The translations under genes were made by a program, and so were the position numbers. From JAUWVG01 sp964633715 (GTDB lineage: Bacteria > Acidobacteriota > Aminicenantia > Aminicenantales > Aminicenantaceae): a stretch of DNA of 9,157 nt. Position 1 is the stretch's first letter. Each line of letters starts with the position of its first letter. The notes beneath the pieces were generated by a model. The model saw only the letters and a list, made by a program, of their open reading frames with translations. It was not told where the DNA came from and made no database searches. This document shows positions 1 to 7,263 of this stretch, piece after piece. Location: the NCBI GenBank assembly GCA_964633715.1, contig CAZWHQ010000087.1, positions 1-9,157 on the forward strand, given 5' to 3'.

Positions 1-55
1 AGACAATTCGCATAGTTCCCCCGCATTTAGGACAGATGAGGGGATCGATCTCATA
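1..55 (-). pseudogene. IS91-like (Y2) transposase fragment, C-terminal zinc-ribbon piece
   Basis: Read on the minus strand from 55 leftwards, this encodes YEIDPLICPKCGGTMRIV with no stop. The pattern Y-E-[IV]-D-P-L-x-C-P-x-C-G-G-x-M-R is the zinc-ribbon signature near the C-terminus of IS91/Y2-type transposases as I know the family. The two cysteines of the CPKCGG knuckle are visible. Residues encoded to the right of 55 (ALSETP) no longer resemble the family, and that DNA encodes the M16 peptidase on the other strand. The fragment therefore lacks the catalytic part of the transposase and runs off the left edge. It could be a decayed insertion or an assembly join. The family call rests on only 18 residues. 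Confidence 0.62.
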
Positions 56-516
56 TGGTGTTTCAGACAAGGCTCCGTGAGGTCCTCAGAGAAGATTTGG
101 GAGGCACCTACAGCGTTGGGGCCAGTCCAAGTTATGTGAAAGTACCGAATCCTGAGTACCGCATATCGATCAGTTTCGGCTCAGATCCTCAAAGAGTCGA
201 AGAGCTGACAAAAGCCATATTCAAGGAGATAGAAAAACTAAAGACCGATGTCTCGGAGGATGAAGTGAACGATGCCCGAGAGGCGCTTCGTCGCAGTACG
301 GAAACAGGCCTTAAGCAGAACAGCTGGCTTATCACGCAGTTAGCCTACAAGTACCGCCTTGGAGAGGATCCCGGCGAGCTCCTTCTCCTGTGGGAAGAAC
401 CGCTCAAACTTCTGAGTTCGGAAGTGATTAAAGAGGCTGCTCAACAGTATCTCAATATGGACAACTATGTCTTGGTCTCACTCTTTCCGGCAAAAGAGAT
501 CAAAGACATAAAATAA
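55..516 (+). CDS. M16 family zinc peptidase, C-terminal fragment (5'-truncated)
   Basis: The product is the last ~150 residues of an M16 (pitrilysin/PqqL-like) peptidase. The start RLREVLREDLGGTYSV is the conserved segment of the C-terminal M16 half, whose Arg and Tyr help hold the substrate. The helical remainder and the closing YLNMDNYVLVSLFP strand are also typical. Family members are usually 400-950 residues, and the HxxEH zinc site in the N-terminal half is absent here, so this fragment cannot be a working protease. In-frame stops lie upstream at 13, 28 and 37. The ATG at 55 sits exactly where homology switches to the minus-strand transposase fragment, so it is probably not a natural start, although GAGGGGA at 38-44 resembles a ribosome site. 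The gene ends 6 bp before the convergent permease stop, with no terminator visible between. The family call is firm; the true 5' end is unknown. Confidence 0.85.
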   Translation: MVFQTRLREVLREDLGGTYSVGASPSYVKVPNPEYRISISFGSDPQRVEELTKAIFKEIEKLKTDVSEDEVNDAREALRRSTETGLKQNSWLITQLAYKYRLGEDPGELLLLWEEPLKLLSSEVIKEAAQQYLNMDNYVLVSLFPAKEIKDIK

Positions 517-522
517 AGAGAC

Positions 523-2904
523 TTATTCGTATTTAAGGGTATCAGAAGGATTAGTACGTGCGGCCCGAAAAGTTTGGATGCTGACTGTCAAAACGGCCAT
601 AAGAAGGGCTAGGAATCCCGAAACCAGAAAAACCCAAGGTGTGAGAGAAATCCGGAATGCATAATTTTTCAGCACAGCTGACATGGCCAAATAGGCAGCA
701 GGCCAGGCGATTAAATTTGCTGCCAGGACAAGCCAGAGAAATTCTTTGTTGATCAGCAGGACAATATGGCGGACGGATGCCCCCAATACTCTGCGGATTC
801 CGATCTCTCTCGTTCTGAGGAAAATAATCTGAAGAGTCAGCCCCAGCAGGCCGGAGCAGGCAATCAGGATAGCAAAAATCGATGCGTACTCCACCAAACG
901 AATCCATAACTCTTCGCGCTTGTACTGCTGTGCAACATCCTCATCTAAAAAGGAATATTCAAACAGCGTTTGGGGGGCAAGTGCAGTAAATTCTTTTTTA
1001 ATAGCAGCCACCGCTTCTCGAAGCCTGTCTCCTTTGACTTTTAAGAAAGAATACTCAAAGTCCATTCCGACCATGCCCATAAAGGCCGGGTAGATGGGAT
1101 CATGCAGTGACTCGTAGTGAAAGTCTTCGACAACACCGATTATCTGTCTGTTGAATTCGCTTTTATAAAACTCAGAAAGACTGTGTCCTTGAGGGGATTC
1201 TATGCCGAGCATTCTGGCGAACGACTCATTGATGATGATAGATCCCTCTGGATCCGAAGGGTATTCATCGGAGAAATTTCTTCCTGCAACGAGCTTCAAT
1301 CCTAGAGTCGGGATGAAATCCTGATCGACATAATTATAAACAACCAGGTCTTGCTCGCCACTCGGTCTTTTAAAATATGTCCCCATCCAACCCTCTGGAA
1401 AAGTTGATGTGGAACCGCTGACTCCCTGAATCATCTCGTAAGGGAGGAGCTTTCCTTTAATAGCTGCAACAAAAGCGGACTTGCTTTCGAAGCTGGTGGA
1501 GAGATTCTTTAAGGGCAGGACAATGACTTGATCTGTTTCATATCCGAGGTTTGTGTTGAGCATATAATTTTTCTGTTTGAATAAAAAAATTGTCGAGACG
1601 ATCAAAAAAATGGAAATGCCGAATTGAAAAACGATCAAGGACCTGTTGAAAGTGCCTTTCTTGGATAGTTTCATGTTACCGCGGAAGAGGTCGACCGAGG
1701 AAAATTTAGACAGGACAAGGGCAGGGTAGCTGCCGGCAGCAATGCCAACAAGAAAGACGAGTCCGACAAAGAGGAAAACTATCCATGCGTTGGAAAATAG
1801 ACCAAGACTTAGATTTTTTTGTGAAAGGTTATTGAAGGTTGGAATGCAGAGCTCCACCATCACCAATCCAACAATCAAGGAGATAAAACTGTACATCAGC
1901 GATTCAAACCAAAACTGTTTAATCAATTGTTTTCTTTGAGCACCGAGAACCTTCCGGACACCGATTTCTTTAATCCGTGTTGAGGCCCTTCCGATGGAAA
2001 GGTTCATAAAATTGAAGCATGCAATTATCATAACCAGGAGTGCAATCGCAGCCAGGATAAGAGAGTATTTAATTGTGCTTTTCTGACTCAAAACATAAGA
2101 ACTGAATTCTCCTTTTAAATGAAAGTCGGCAAAGGGCTGGAGAACATGTCCGCTCTCCTTCGAGTATTTCTCTTGAATAGGTCGGTCGATTGTGGCCTTG
2201 AATTTCTCCTGCAATTCTGAAGCCATTGTTCCGTTTTCCAGCTGGATGAAACAGGACATGGAGGCTCCATTTTGAGGATCATTCAATGAGCTGCCATACA
2301 CCTTCTCAATATTGATCAGAATATCGAAATTGAGACTGGAGGAGTCGGGGATTTTTTGCAGGACTCCGCCTACGACAAAATCTGAAAATTCATCAGCCAG
2401 GCGGAGAGAGAGAGTCCGGCCCACAGGATCTTCTTCCCCAAAATATTTTTGTGCTGTATTTTCACTGAGAACAATGGAATTAAGGTTAAGAAAATCAGTC
2501 GTTGATTCGCCGTATTTTAATGGGAAAGAAAACATATCCATAAAAGCAGGATCTGTGAGCAAGGCATTTTCTTCATAAAAAATGTTGTTTGATTGAGCCG
2601 TGATATTTTGCTTCTCCATCCGTACGGTGTGAATGACTTCAGGAAACTGCTGGCTGATTGCGAGAGAAGTTGTCACTTTAGGATCAGCGACAGCTCGACC
2701 AATAGAAAGAGAAAGAACCATTTTAACTTCATAAATACCTTTTAGATTTTTATGAAACCTATCAAAGGACAGTTCATCATGAATGTAGAGAAAAGACAGG
2801 ATTGTGCAGACGATTCCAGTGCTGAGACCAAAGACGATAATCAATGAATTAAGTCTATTTTTTAGTAAATTTCGTAATGTTATTGTTAAAATATTTTTGA
2901 CCAT
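523..2904 (-). CDS. MacB/FtsX-like ABC transporter permease
   Basis: This is an inner-membrane permease subunit of a MacB-type ABC exporter, predicted at 793 residues. One N-terminal helix (~21-42) is followed by a periplasmic core domain (~43-275). A first FtsX unit has helices near 280-303, 332-355 and 373-395, and another helix lies at ~421-443. A second periplasmic domain (~444-670) and a second FtsX unit (~672-697, 721-745, 755-780) complete it. Both FtsX units carry the signature after their first helix: GVRKVLGA (~315-322) and GIRRVLGA (~702-709). This two-unit architecture is common in Bacteroidetes, Acidobacteria and Aminicenantes. I chose ATG 2904 because AGGAG (2911-2915) lies 6 bp upstream; a TTG at 2928 would add eight residues but would place that site inside the gene. 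No ATPase or membrane-fusion gene is present, so substrate and partner are unknown. MacB-like families move lipoproteins, peptides or drugs; which applies here cannot be told. Confidence 0.9.
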   Translation of the reverse strand: MVKNILTITLRNLLKNRLNSLIIVFGLSTGIVCTILSFLYIHDELSFDRFHKNLKGIYEVKMVLSLSIGRAVADPKVTTSLAISQQFPEVIHTVRMEKQNITAQSNNIFYEENALLTDPAFMDMFSFPLKYGESTTDFLNLNSIVLSENTAQKYFGEEDPVGRTLSLRLADEFSDFVVGGVLQKIPDSSSLNFDILINIEKVYGSSLNDPQNGASMSCFIQLENGTMASELQEKFKATIDRPIQEKYSKESGHVLQPFADFHLKGEFSSYVLSQKSTIKYSLILAAIALLVMIIACFNFMNLSIGRASTRIKEIGVRKVLGAQRKQLIKQFWFESLMYSFISLIVGLVMVELCIPTFNNLSQKNLSLGLFSNAWIVFLFVGLVFLVGIAAGSYPALVLSKFSSVDLFRGNMKLSKKGTFNRSLIVFQFGISIFLIVSTIFLFKQKNYMLNTNLGYETDQVIVLPLKNLSTSFESKSAFVAAIKGKLLPYEMIQGVSGSTSTFPEGWMGTYFKRPSGEQDLVVYNYVDQDFIPTLGLKLVAGRNFSDEYPSDPEGSIIINESFARMLGIESPQGHSLSEFYKSEFNRQIIGVVEDFHYESLHDPIYPAFMGMVGMDFEYSFLKVKGDRLREAVAAIKKEFTALAPQTLFEYSFLDEDVAQQYKREELWIRLVEYASIFAILIACSGLLGLTLQIIFLRTREIGIRRVLGASVRHIVLLINKEFLWLVLAANLIAWPAAYLAMSAVLKNYAFRISLTPWVFLVSGFLALLMAVLTVSIQTFRAARTNPSDTLKYE

Positions 2905-2910
2905 CTCTCT

Positions 2911-2915
2911 CTCCT
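2911..2915 (-). promoter_or_regulatory. Shine-Dalgarno site fixing the permease start
   Basis: AGGAG on the minus strand lies within a purine-only run, with a 6-nt spacer to the ATG at 2904. This favours the ATG over the in-frame TTG at 2928, which has no comparable site. Confidence 0.7.
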
Positions 2916-3019
2916 CTTCTATATCCAAAACAAATGCAATAATTATGCCAGATGATGAATAAGAGAAAACGGACCTTTGAATAGGCTTTTATGAAGTAAG
3001 AATGTCTATAAACGATACA

Positions 3020-3035
3020 GAATATGTACGTATTC
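3020..3035. promoter_or_regulatory. Near-perfect 16-bp palindrome, possible operator upstream of the permease
   Basis: GAATATGTACGTATTC is symmetrical except for one base pair (T at 3025 against G at 3030). It lies about 115 bp upstream of the permease ATG, in the 201-bp gap behind the S9 gene. The rest of this gap shows no convincing -35/-10 pair for the permease. A regulator-binding site is inferred from symmetry and position only. Confidence 0.25.
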
Positions 3036-3049
3036 GAACACTGAGATAG

Positions 3050-3096
3050 AGGGACACTATACTTAACTAATAAACTGTTCTGAGTATGATGTCCCT
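3050..3096 (-). terminator. Imperfect hairpin downstream of the S9 peptidase gene
   Basis: AGGGACA (3050-3056) pairs with TGTCCCT (3090-3096). After one mismatch (3057/3089) the pairing continues through 3058-3065 with 3081-3088, including two G-T wobbles, leaving a 15-nt loop. The stem begins about 10 bp past the S9 stop in the direction of S9 transcription, where a terminator would sit. No U-run follows it on the minus strand, so it is not a classic intrinsic terminator. It may instead protect the 3' end or mark a Rho-dependent end. Confidence 0.4.
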
Positions 3097-3105
3097 TTAA
3101 ATCGT

Positions 3106-5832
3106 TTAGTTGCCGCCTTTTTTCTTTAGAAACGGGATGCCTTTGACCATCCAGTCGGGAGCGGGTTTGTCCATGAGGTAGTGATCGAAAAATTGTTTCA
3201 TCCGCGTTAAAAAGTCTTTCTGGTTTTCCACATTGCGAAGGTGATGGGGTTCGCCGGGATAAGACAGAAGAATGACCTCTTTCCCTAATCGCCGTGCAGC
3301 CGTATAAAACTCGAGCCCCTGGTTCCAGTCAACCGCCCCGTCTTCTGTCCCGTGCAGAATAAGAAAAGGGGTTTTGATCTTATCCGCATGGTGCACAGGG
3401 GATTGACTGACATAGAGATGCAGGTCGCTCCACGGCGTTGCGCCCATCCGTCCCTGTCCGAATTCGATCAGCGGTTGATTGGTATTTCCTGTCCTCTTGT
3501 AGAGGATATTGTACATACTTATCATATTGGTTAGCGGTGCACCAGTGACCACGCAGGCAAAGATATCCGTCTGGGTCAAAGCAAAGGATGATTCGTACCC
3601 GCCCCAGCTGTGCCCCTGAAGCCCGATGCGGTCGGCGTCGGTGTAACCCAGTTCAATGGTCTTTTTTACGGCTGGGATGGTACATTCCATAGCATTCGAT
3701 CCTGGTGTCCCATTGGCATAGACGATATCGGGCATGAGTACGAGGTATCCACTGCTGGCGTACGTGGACATGTGGGGTCTGTCATCGTATGTCGGCATGG
3801 AGTACTGGTGGTGTCGCTGGGACATCTTCTCGTAAAAATAGACAAGCATGGGATAGCGTTTTCCCTCCTTATATCCCGCAGGAAGGGCCAGTGTAGCCTG
3901 AAGCTTTGTTCCCCGAGTACTCTCATAATCGATAAGGATGCGGCGTCCCCAGGCATAATCGGCCTGCTGTGGATTGGCGTCCGTAATCTTGATCAGATTT
4001 TTAAAGTCCATTCCGGTGACATAATAATCGGGAAATTCGACAAATGTCTGGCGTGTCAACATCAGTTTTTCGGCTTTTTTCGCCTTTTGTGGACGTCCAA
4101 AGCTCTTATCATCAAAAACAAGGACTTTTGGAGCCTGGCCGACTTTCAGGCTGGAAAATCCTGCTTTTTTGGTCCATTCCCCGTATGTACTGAGCAGAAG
4201 AGGCTTTGATGAGTCTATAAACCGTTCCTCCGAGTCGAGCCTGATATATCCAAAACGAATTTTCTCTTTTTCCCCCACTCCTTTGGTAATATTGTCCACC
4301 TGTTTGCCGTCCAATGTGAGAAGATAGAGATCAAATTTATGGGAGACAATGACCGCTTTCCCATCTTTGGTCCAGCCCGCAGGACGGTAGCCAGGCTTCT
4401 CGTCGTTCCGGCGATCGTCATCCTCATTGACAAAAAATCCCGGTTTCCCATTTGTCAGATGGGTTTTTTCTCCGGTTTCAAGGCTGCACACCCAAAGTTC
4501 CTTGTCTTTGAGATACAAAAAGTGAAGGCCGTCCGGAGATTGGCCAAGTGAACGTCCAATTTTCTTTTCAATAAGAATCTTCTCTCCTGTTGTCGTGTTA
4601 ACTCTATAATAATCGGCTTTTCCTCCACTTAAATCCAATTGCAGGATATAGGGTTTGTTATCACGTCCCAGTCCCCAATTTCCGTTTCCCGGAGCGGTCA
4701 CAGTACGCATGGCTTCATCCGCCAACCTCACAAATGTCCCATTCTCAAGATGATAGATAGAGCTGAATGTGAAGTTCCTGTTCCTCGATGCCCGGATTAT
4801 CTGGACAGATTGAATCTCTTCATCCTTCCAGTGCCAGACATCGACGTTGGCGACTTTTTCCTTGCTTGGTTTTTCCTTTTTTTCCTGCTCTTTTATTCCC
4901 AAGAAGAGCTTGGTGCCATCCTTACTCCAACTTAAATTCCCCAACTCACTGACCACAAATCCTTCAGGGAAATCCTCGTCTTCGGAGGGATCATAGGATT
5001 TTAAATCCATCTCTTTGCTTCCTATCCCCGTATAGATAAACAGCACATTATCCTTTCGGACAAACTCCTCATTTTCTGTTCCTTTTAATACGGCCAAAAC
5101 TGTTCCGTTTTCATTCCATGTCAAATGAGAGTAACTGGCTTCCCCTGAGTCCAGAATCCTTATGGTGCCATCCGCCAGATTCCGGAGCTGAACACCATTT
5201 CCCGCTTTATTATCCGCGTCTACAGTAAATGCCAAGTGCGTGCCGGGTTTGTTGAAACCGAATTCAGCGACATTTCCCATGTTGATCACGGACTCCGTAA
5301 CCAGATTTCTTAAAATCAGGTCAGTGCCTGCATGTTTGGCGTCTCTGTTGGTCTTGACCTTTTTCACAACATAATATTTCGAGTTTTCCGCAAAAGAGAA
5401 AGATCCCGCTCCATCGATGGTAAATTTATCTCCTGTTGCGAGGTTGAGAAGCTCAGCCTTGCTTAGCACCGGTTTCTTGGCTTGCCTTAACTCATCGGCT
5501 TTTTCTTTAGGAAGATCGATGAGATAGGCGGCCCAGCTGCTGTTTTCTGAAAATGCCGGCTGTTTGGCTCCTGGGATTTCAAAAATTTTATCAGAAGCCA
5601 GGCTTTTGATGTATAAGGTTGCATCACCGTCATTGGGCCTGTAGGCAAAAGTGATCCAGTTTCCGTCAGGGGAAATAGAAGCGGATTCAATTCTTTTCCA
5701 CTTGGGGTAATCCTCCAGCGTCAGGACCTTTTTTCCTTCCGACGCCGTTTCCTGCACACCTAAGGCACTGTTGCCTATCGTAAGAGCCAGAAATACAACC
5801 AAAAAAATAAAAAGTTTGTGTGATTTTGTCAT
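3106..5832 (-). CDS. Secreted S9 (prolyl oligopeptidase) family serine peptidase
   Basis: This is a 908-residue exported serine peptidase, probably cutting peptides in the periplasm or outside the cell. A Sec signal peptide (hydrophobic core ~7-19) probably ends at ALG|V after residue 25. Residues ~35-600 are repetitive beta-strand sequence with SPDG/SWSKDG-type propeller motifs (PD40/WD40-like) that gate the active site in S9 enzymes. The alpha/beta-hydrolase domain occupies roughly 640-890. Its nucleophile is Ser742 in GHSWGGY, the acid is Asp831 in HGTEDGAVDW, and the base is His863 (or His864) in YPGEPHHLRN. The length is at the long end of the family and matches large Bacteroidetes/Acidobacteria-type S9 peptidases. 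Start ATG 5832 has AGGAG 6 nt upstream and a promoter just beyond. The gene is transcribed alone, divergently from the metal transporter. The exact cleavage preference (dipeptidyl, acylaminoacyl or prolyl endopeptidase) cannot be read from sequence. Confidence 0.95.
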   Translation of the reverse strand: MTKSHKLFIFLVVFLALTIGNSALGVQETASEGKKVLTLEDYPKWKRIESASISPDGNWITFAYRPNDGDATLYIKSLASDKIFEIPGAKQPAFSENSSWAAYLIDLPKEKADELRQAKKPVLSKAELLNLATGDKFTIDGAGSFSFAENSKYYVVKKVKTNRDAKHAGTDLILRNLVTESVINMGNVAEFGFNKPGTHLAFTVDADNKAGNGVQLRNLADGTIRILDSGEASYSHLTWNENGTVLAVLKGTENEEFVRKDNVLFIYTGIGSKEMDLKSYDPSEDEDFPEGFVVSELGNLSWSKDGTKLFLGIKEQEKKEKPSKEKVANVDVWHWKDEEIQSVQIIRASRNRNFTFSSIYHLENGTFVRLADEAMRTVTAPGNGNWGLGRDNKPYILQLDLSGGKADYYRVNTTTGEKILIEKKIGRSLGQSPDGLHFLYLKDKELWVCSLETGEKTHLTNGKPGFFVNEDDDRRNDEKPGYRPAGWTKDGKAVIVSHKFDLYLLTLDGKQVDNITKGVGEKEKIRFGYIRLDSEERFIDSSKPLLLSTYGEWTKKAGFSSLKVGQAPKVLVFDDKSFGRPQKAKKAEKLMLTRQTFVEFPDYYVTGMDFKNLIKITDANPQQADYAWGRRILIDYESTRGTKLQATLALPAGYKEGKRYPMLVYFYEKMSQRHHQYSMPTYDDRPHMSTYASSGYLVLMPDIVYANGTPGSNAMECTIPAVKKTIELGYTDADRIGLQGHSWGGYESSFALTQTDIFACVVTGAPLTNMISMYNILYKRTGNTNQPLIEFGQGRMGATPWSDLHLYVSQSPVHHADKIKTPFLILHGTEDGAVDWNQGLEFYTAARRLGKEVILLSYPGEPHHLRNVENQKDFLTRMKQFFDHYLMDKPAPDWMVKGIPFLKKKGGN

Positions 5833-5858
5833 GGTTCACTCCTAAGAGAATTATTCCT

Positions 5859-5888
5859 ATACTATGGTGCTCTCTAAGGAGCTGTCAA
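5859..5888 (-). promoter_or_regulatory. Sigma70-type promoter of the S9 peptidase gene
   Basis: On the minus strand a perfect -35 TTGACA (5883-5888) is followed after 18 bp by a -10 TAGTAT (5859-5864, four of six matches). Transcription would start near 5852, leaving a leader of about 20 nt that contains the AGGAG ribosome site. Confidence 0.65.
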
Positions 5889-5913
5889 GCAAAGAGTTGA
5901 TGAAACAATTTTT

Positions 5914-5943
5914 TTGATATTTCACGAATGTTTCTGTTAAGAT
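5914..5943 (+). promoter_or_regulatory. Candidate promoter of the metal transporter, possibly leaderless
   Basis: TTGATA (5914-5919, five of six matches) is followed after 18 bp by TAAGAT (5938-5943, four of six). The expected start of transcription, around 5950, falls within a few bases of the ATG at 5956. No purine-rich ribosome site precedes that ATG, so the transcript may be leaderless or nearly so. The region is AT-rich, which weakens the match. Confidence 0.4.
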
Positions 5944-5955
5944 TCAATTTTCATC

Positions 5956-7152
5956 ATGAATATATTTGATCGATACAATCAAAAGCTGGGAAAAGCTCTC
6001 ATCAAAGATTTTGAGAATATTGATAAAAAGGAAGTTCGCATCCGCTACGGATTGACGGCAGGATGGATTTCCATTGTGGCTGCACTCCTGCTTTTTGTTG
6101 TCAAGATGATTTTGGGTTTGATGGCAGATTCCATATCTCTTGTGGCCAACGCCTTTCATCTCCTTTCCCATCTGGCCAATTCCATCATTCTTGTTATCAG
6201 TTTTTGGGTGACAGCGCGTCCGGCTACAGCGAAAAATCCTTTTGGTCATGGGCGGATGGAGCATGTGGCTCCGCTGATTATGTCTGTCTTTCTTTTTGTC
6301 TCTGGGATTCAAATTGGAGAAACATCGGTCCATCAGGTGCTGGTTCCGCATGAGGTTCACTACTGGTCTGCACTTCCCTGGATACTGTTGGCCACCATCG
6401 TTTTGAAACAGTGGCTCAGCCGTTTCGTGAGTTTTCTAGGGAAAAAAATCGATTCTCATGCCATCATCGCCAATGCCCGCCATCATACCATCGAGGCCGT
6501 GATGTCTCTGACTGTTATCGGAGGGCTTGTGGCCGGACACTATTTTCACCACCCCGAAGTGGATGGTTATATAGGAATTCTGGTCTCCCTCTGGCTGCTG
6601 TATCTAGGATTTACTCATGGAAGAGAGGCTCTTGTTCCCCTCCTTGGACAAGCCCCCAGCAAAGAGATGATCAGAAACATCAAGGATTCGGCCAAATCAG
6701 TTGAAGGTGTCGAAGATGCGCATGAGATAATTGTCCACGATTACGGATCCACTCATTCTGTCTCATTGCATCTTGAAATCCCAGAGAAGCTGGGGCCGGC
6801 GGAAATGCATGAGATTACCGAGCGGTGTGAAGGAATACTGAAAAAGAAATATGGAGGGGAAGTCGTCTGTCATACAGATCCCCTTATGGAGAAGACGCCC
6901 GAAATTCAAACCATCGAAGACCAGTTTCAGAAAGTTTTGGATTCCTTCCCTCAAATTGTTTCCTACCACGATTTCAGGGTTATTGCCGAATCAAAGGAAA
7001 AGAAAATTATCGTCGCCGATATTGATGTCCAAGAAGAAGTCCCTGAATCCGAATTCAAAAGTATTGTCAGGGAATTGAATACCAAGGTTACGCAGGAAAT
7101 CCCTAACCTGGCCTACTGCTCTTTCTACATCACTCCTAAATTCGCCTACTAA
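5956..7152 (+). CDS. Cation diffusion facilitator (CDF) metal transporter with atypical metal site
   Basis: This is a 398-residue inner-membrane transporter of the CDF family, which exports divalent metals (Zn, Fe, Mn, Co) by exchange with protons. Six helices lie near 34-56, 58-84, 100-122, 138-158, 170-194 and 203-220, with the family motif FGHGR at ~96-100. The C-terminal half has a first ferredoxin-like dimerisation domain (HDYG at 261, H.DP at 306-309). A second domain-like segment starts at ~YHDFRV (337), as in the ~390-residue MntE-like branch. The intramembrane metal site is unusual: helix 2 has His68 and His72 (HLLSH) and helix 5 has His176 and Glu180 (HHTIE), where the family normally has H/D/NxxxD and H/DxxxD. 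Predicted periplasmic loops carry His126, 132, 135 and His195, 198, 199. An in-frame TAA at 5938 confines the start to ATG 5956, which lacks a Shine-Dalgarno site. The substrate metal is unknown. Confidence 0.93.
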   Translation: MNIFDRYNQKLGKALIKDFENIDKKEVRIRYGLTAGWISIVAALLLFVVKMILGLMADSISLVANAFHLLSHLANSIILVISFWVTARPATAKNPFGHGRMEHVAPLIMSVFLFVSGIQIGETSVHQVLVPHEVHYWSALPWILLATIVLKQWLSRFVSFLGKKIDSHAIIANARHHTIEAVMSLTVIGGLVAGHYFHHPEVDGYIGILVSLWLLYLGFTHGREALVPLLGQAPSKEMIRNIKDSAKSVEGVEDAHEIIVHDYGSTHSVSLHLEIPEKLGPAEMHEITERCEGILKKKYGGEVVCHTDPLMEKTPEIQTIEDQFQKVLDSFPQIVSYHDFRVIAESKEKKIIVADIDVQEEVPESEFKSIVRELNTKVTQEIPNLAYCSFYITPKFAY

Positions 7153-7185
7153 AAAATCAGATCATTATCCATCTTTTCTTAACGT

Positions 7186-7214
7186 TTGACCGCAAAGTTC
7201 AGCTATGATATAGC
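7186..7214 (+). promoter_or_regulatory. Sigma70-type promoter with extended -10, serine hydrolase gene
   Basis: TTGACC (7186-7191, five of six) is followed after 17 bp by TATAGC (7209-7214, four of six), with TG at 7206-7207 giving an extended -10. Transcription would start near 7221, about 43 nt before the ATG at 7264. This promoter would also serve the M28 gene downstream. Confidence 0.55.
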
Positions 7215-7252
7215 TTAATATCTTCAATAAATCCAATAATCATCAATGAGTG

Positions 7253-7257
7253 GGAGG
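7253..7257 (+). promoter_or_regulatory. Shine-Dalgarno site fixing the serine hydrolase start
   Basis: GGAGG lies 6 nt before the ATG at 7264. The earlier in-frame ATG at 7246 would put this site inside the coding region and has no site of its own, so 7264 is preferred. The result is also a more typical signal peptide starting MRIKYQTLKK. Confidence 0.75.
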
Positions 7258-7263
7258 GACAGA

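Noticed and set aside
2929..3105. Sigma70 promoter for the permease
   Set aside because: TATAGA- and CATAAT-like -10 boxes exist on the minus strand, but neither has a credible -35 at 16-18 bp.
3610..4209. 199-codon open frame on the plus strand antisense to the S9 gene
   Set aside because: It lies wholly inside the S9 catalytic-domain coding region, lacks a family signature or ribosome site, and is explained by codon shadowing.
5944..6360. 138-codon minus-strand frame opposite the start of the CDF gene
   Set aside because: It is low-complexity, His/Asn/Lys-rich antisense translation of membrane-helix codons, with no ribosome site.
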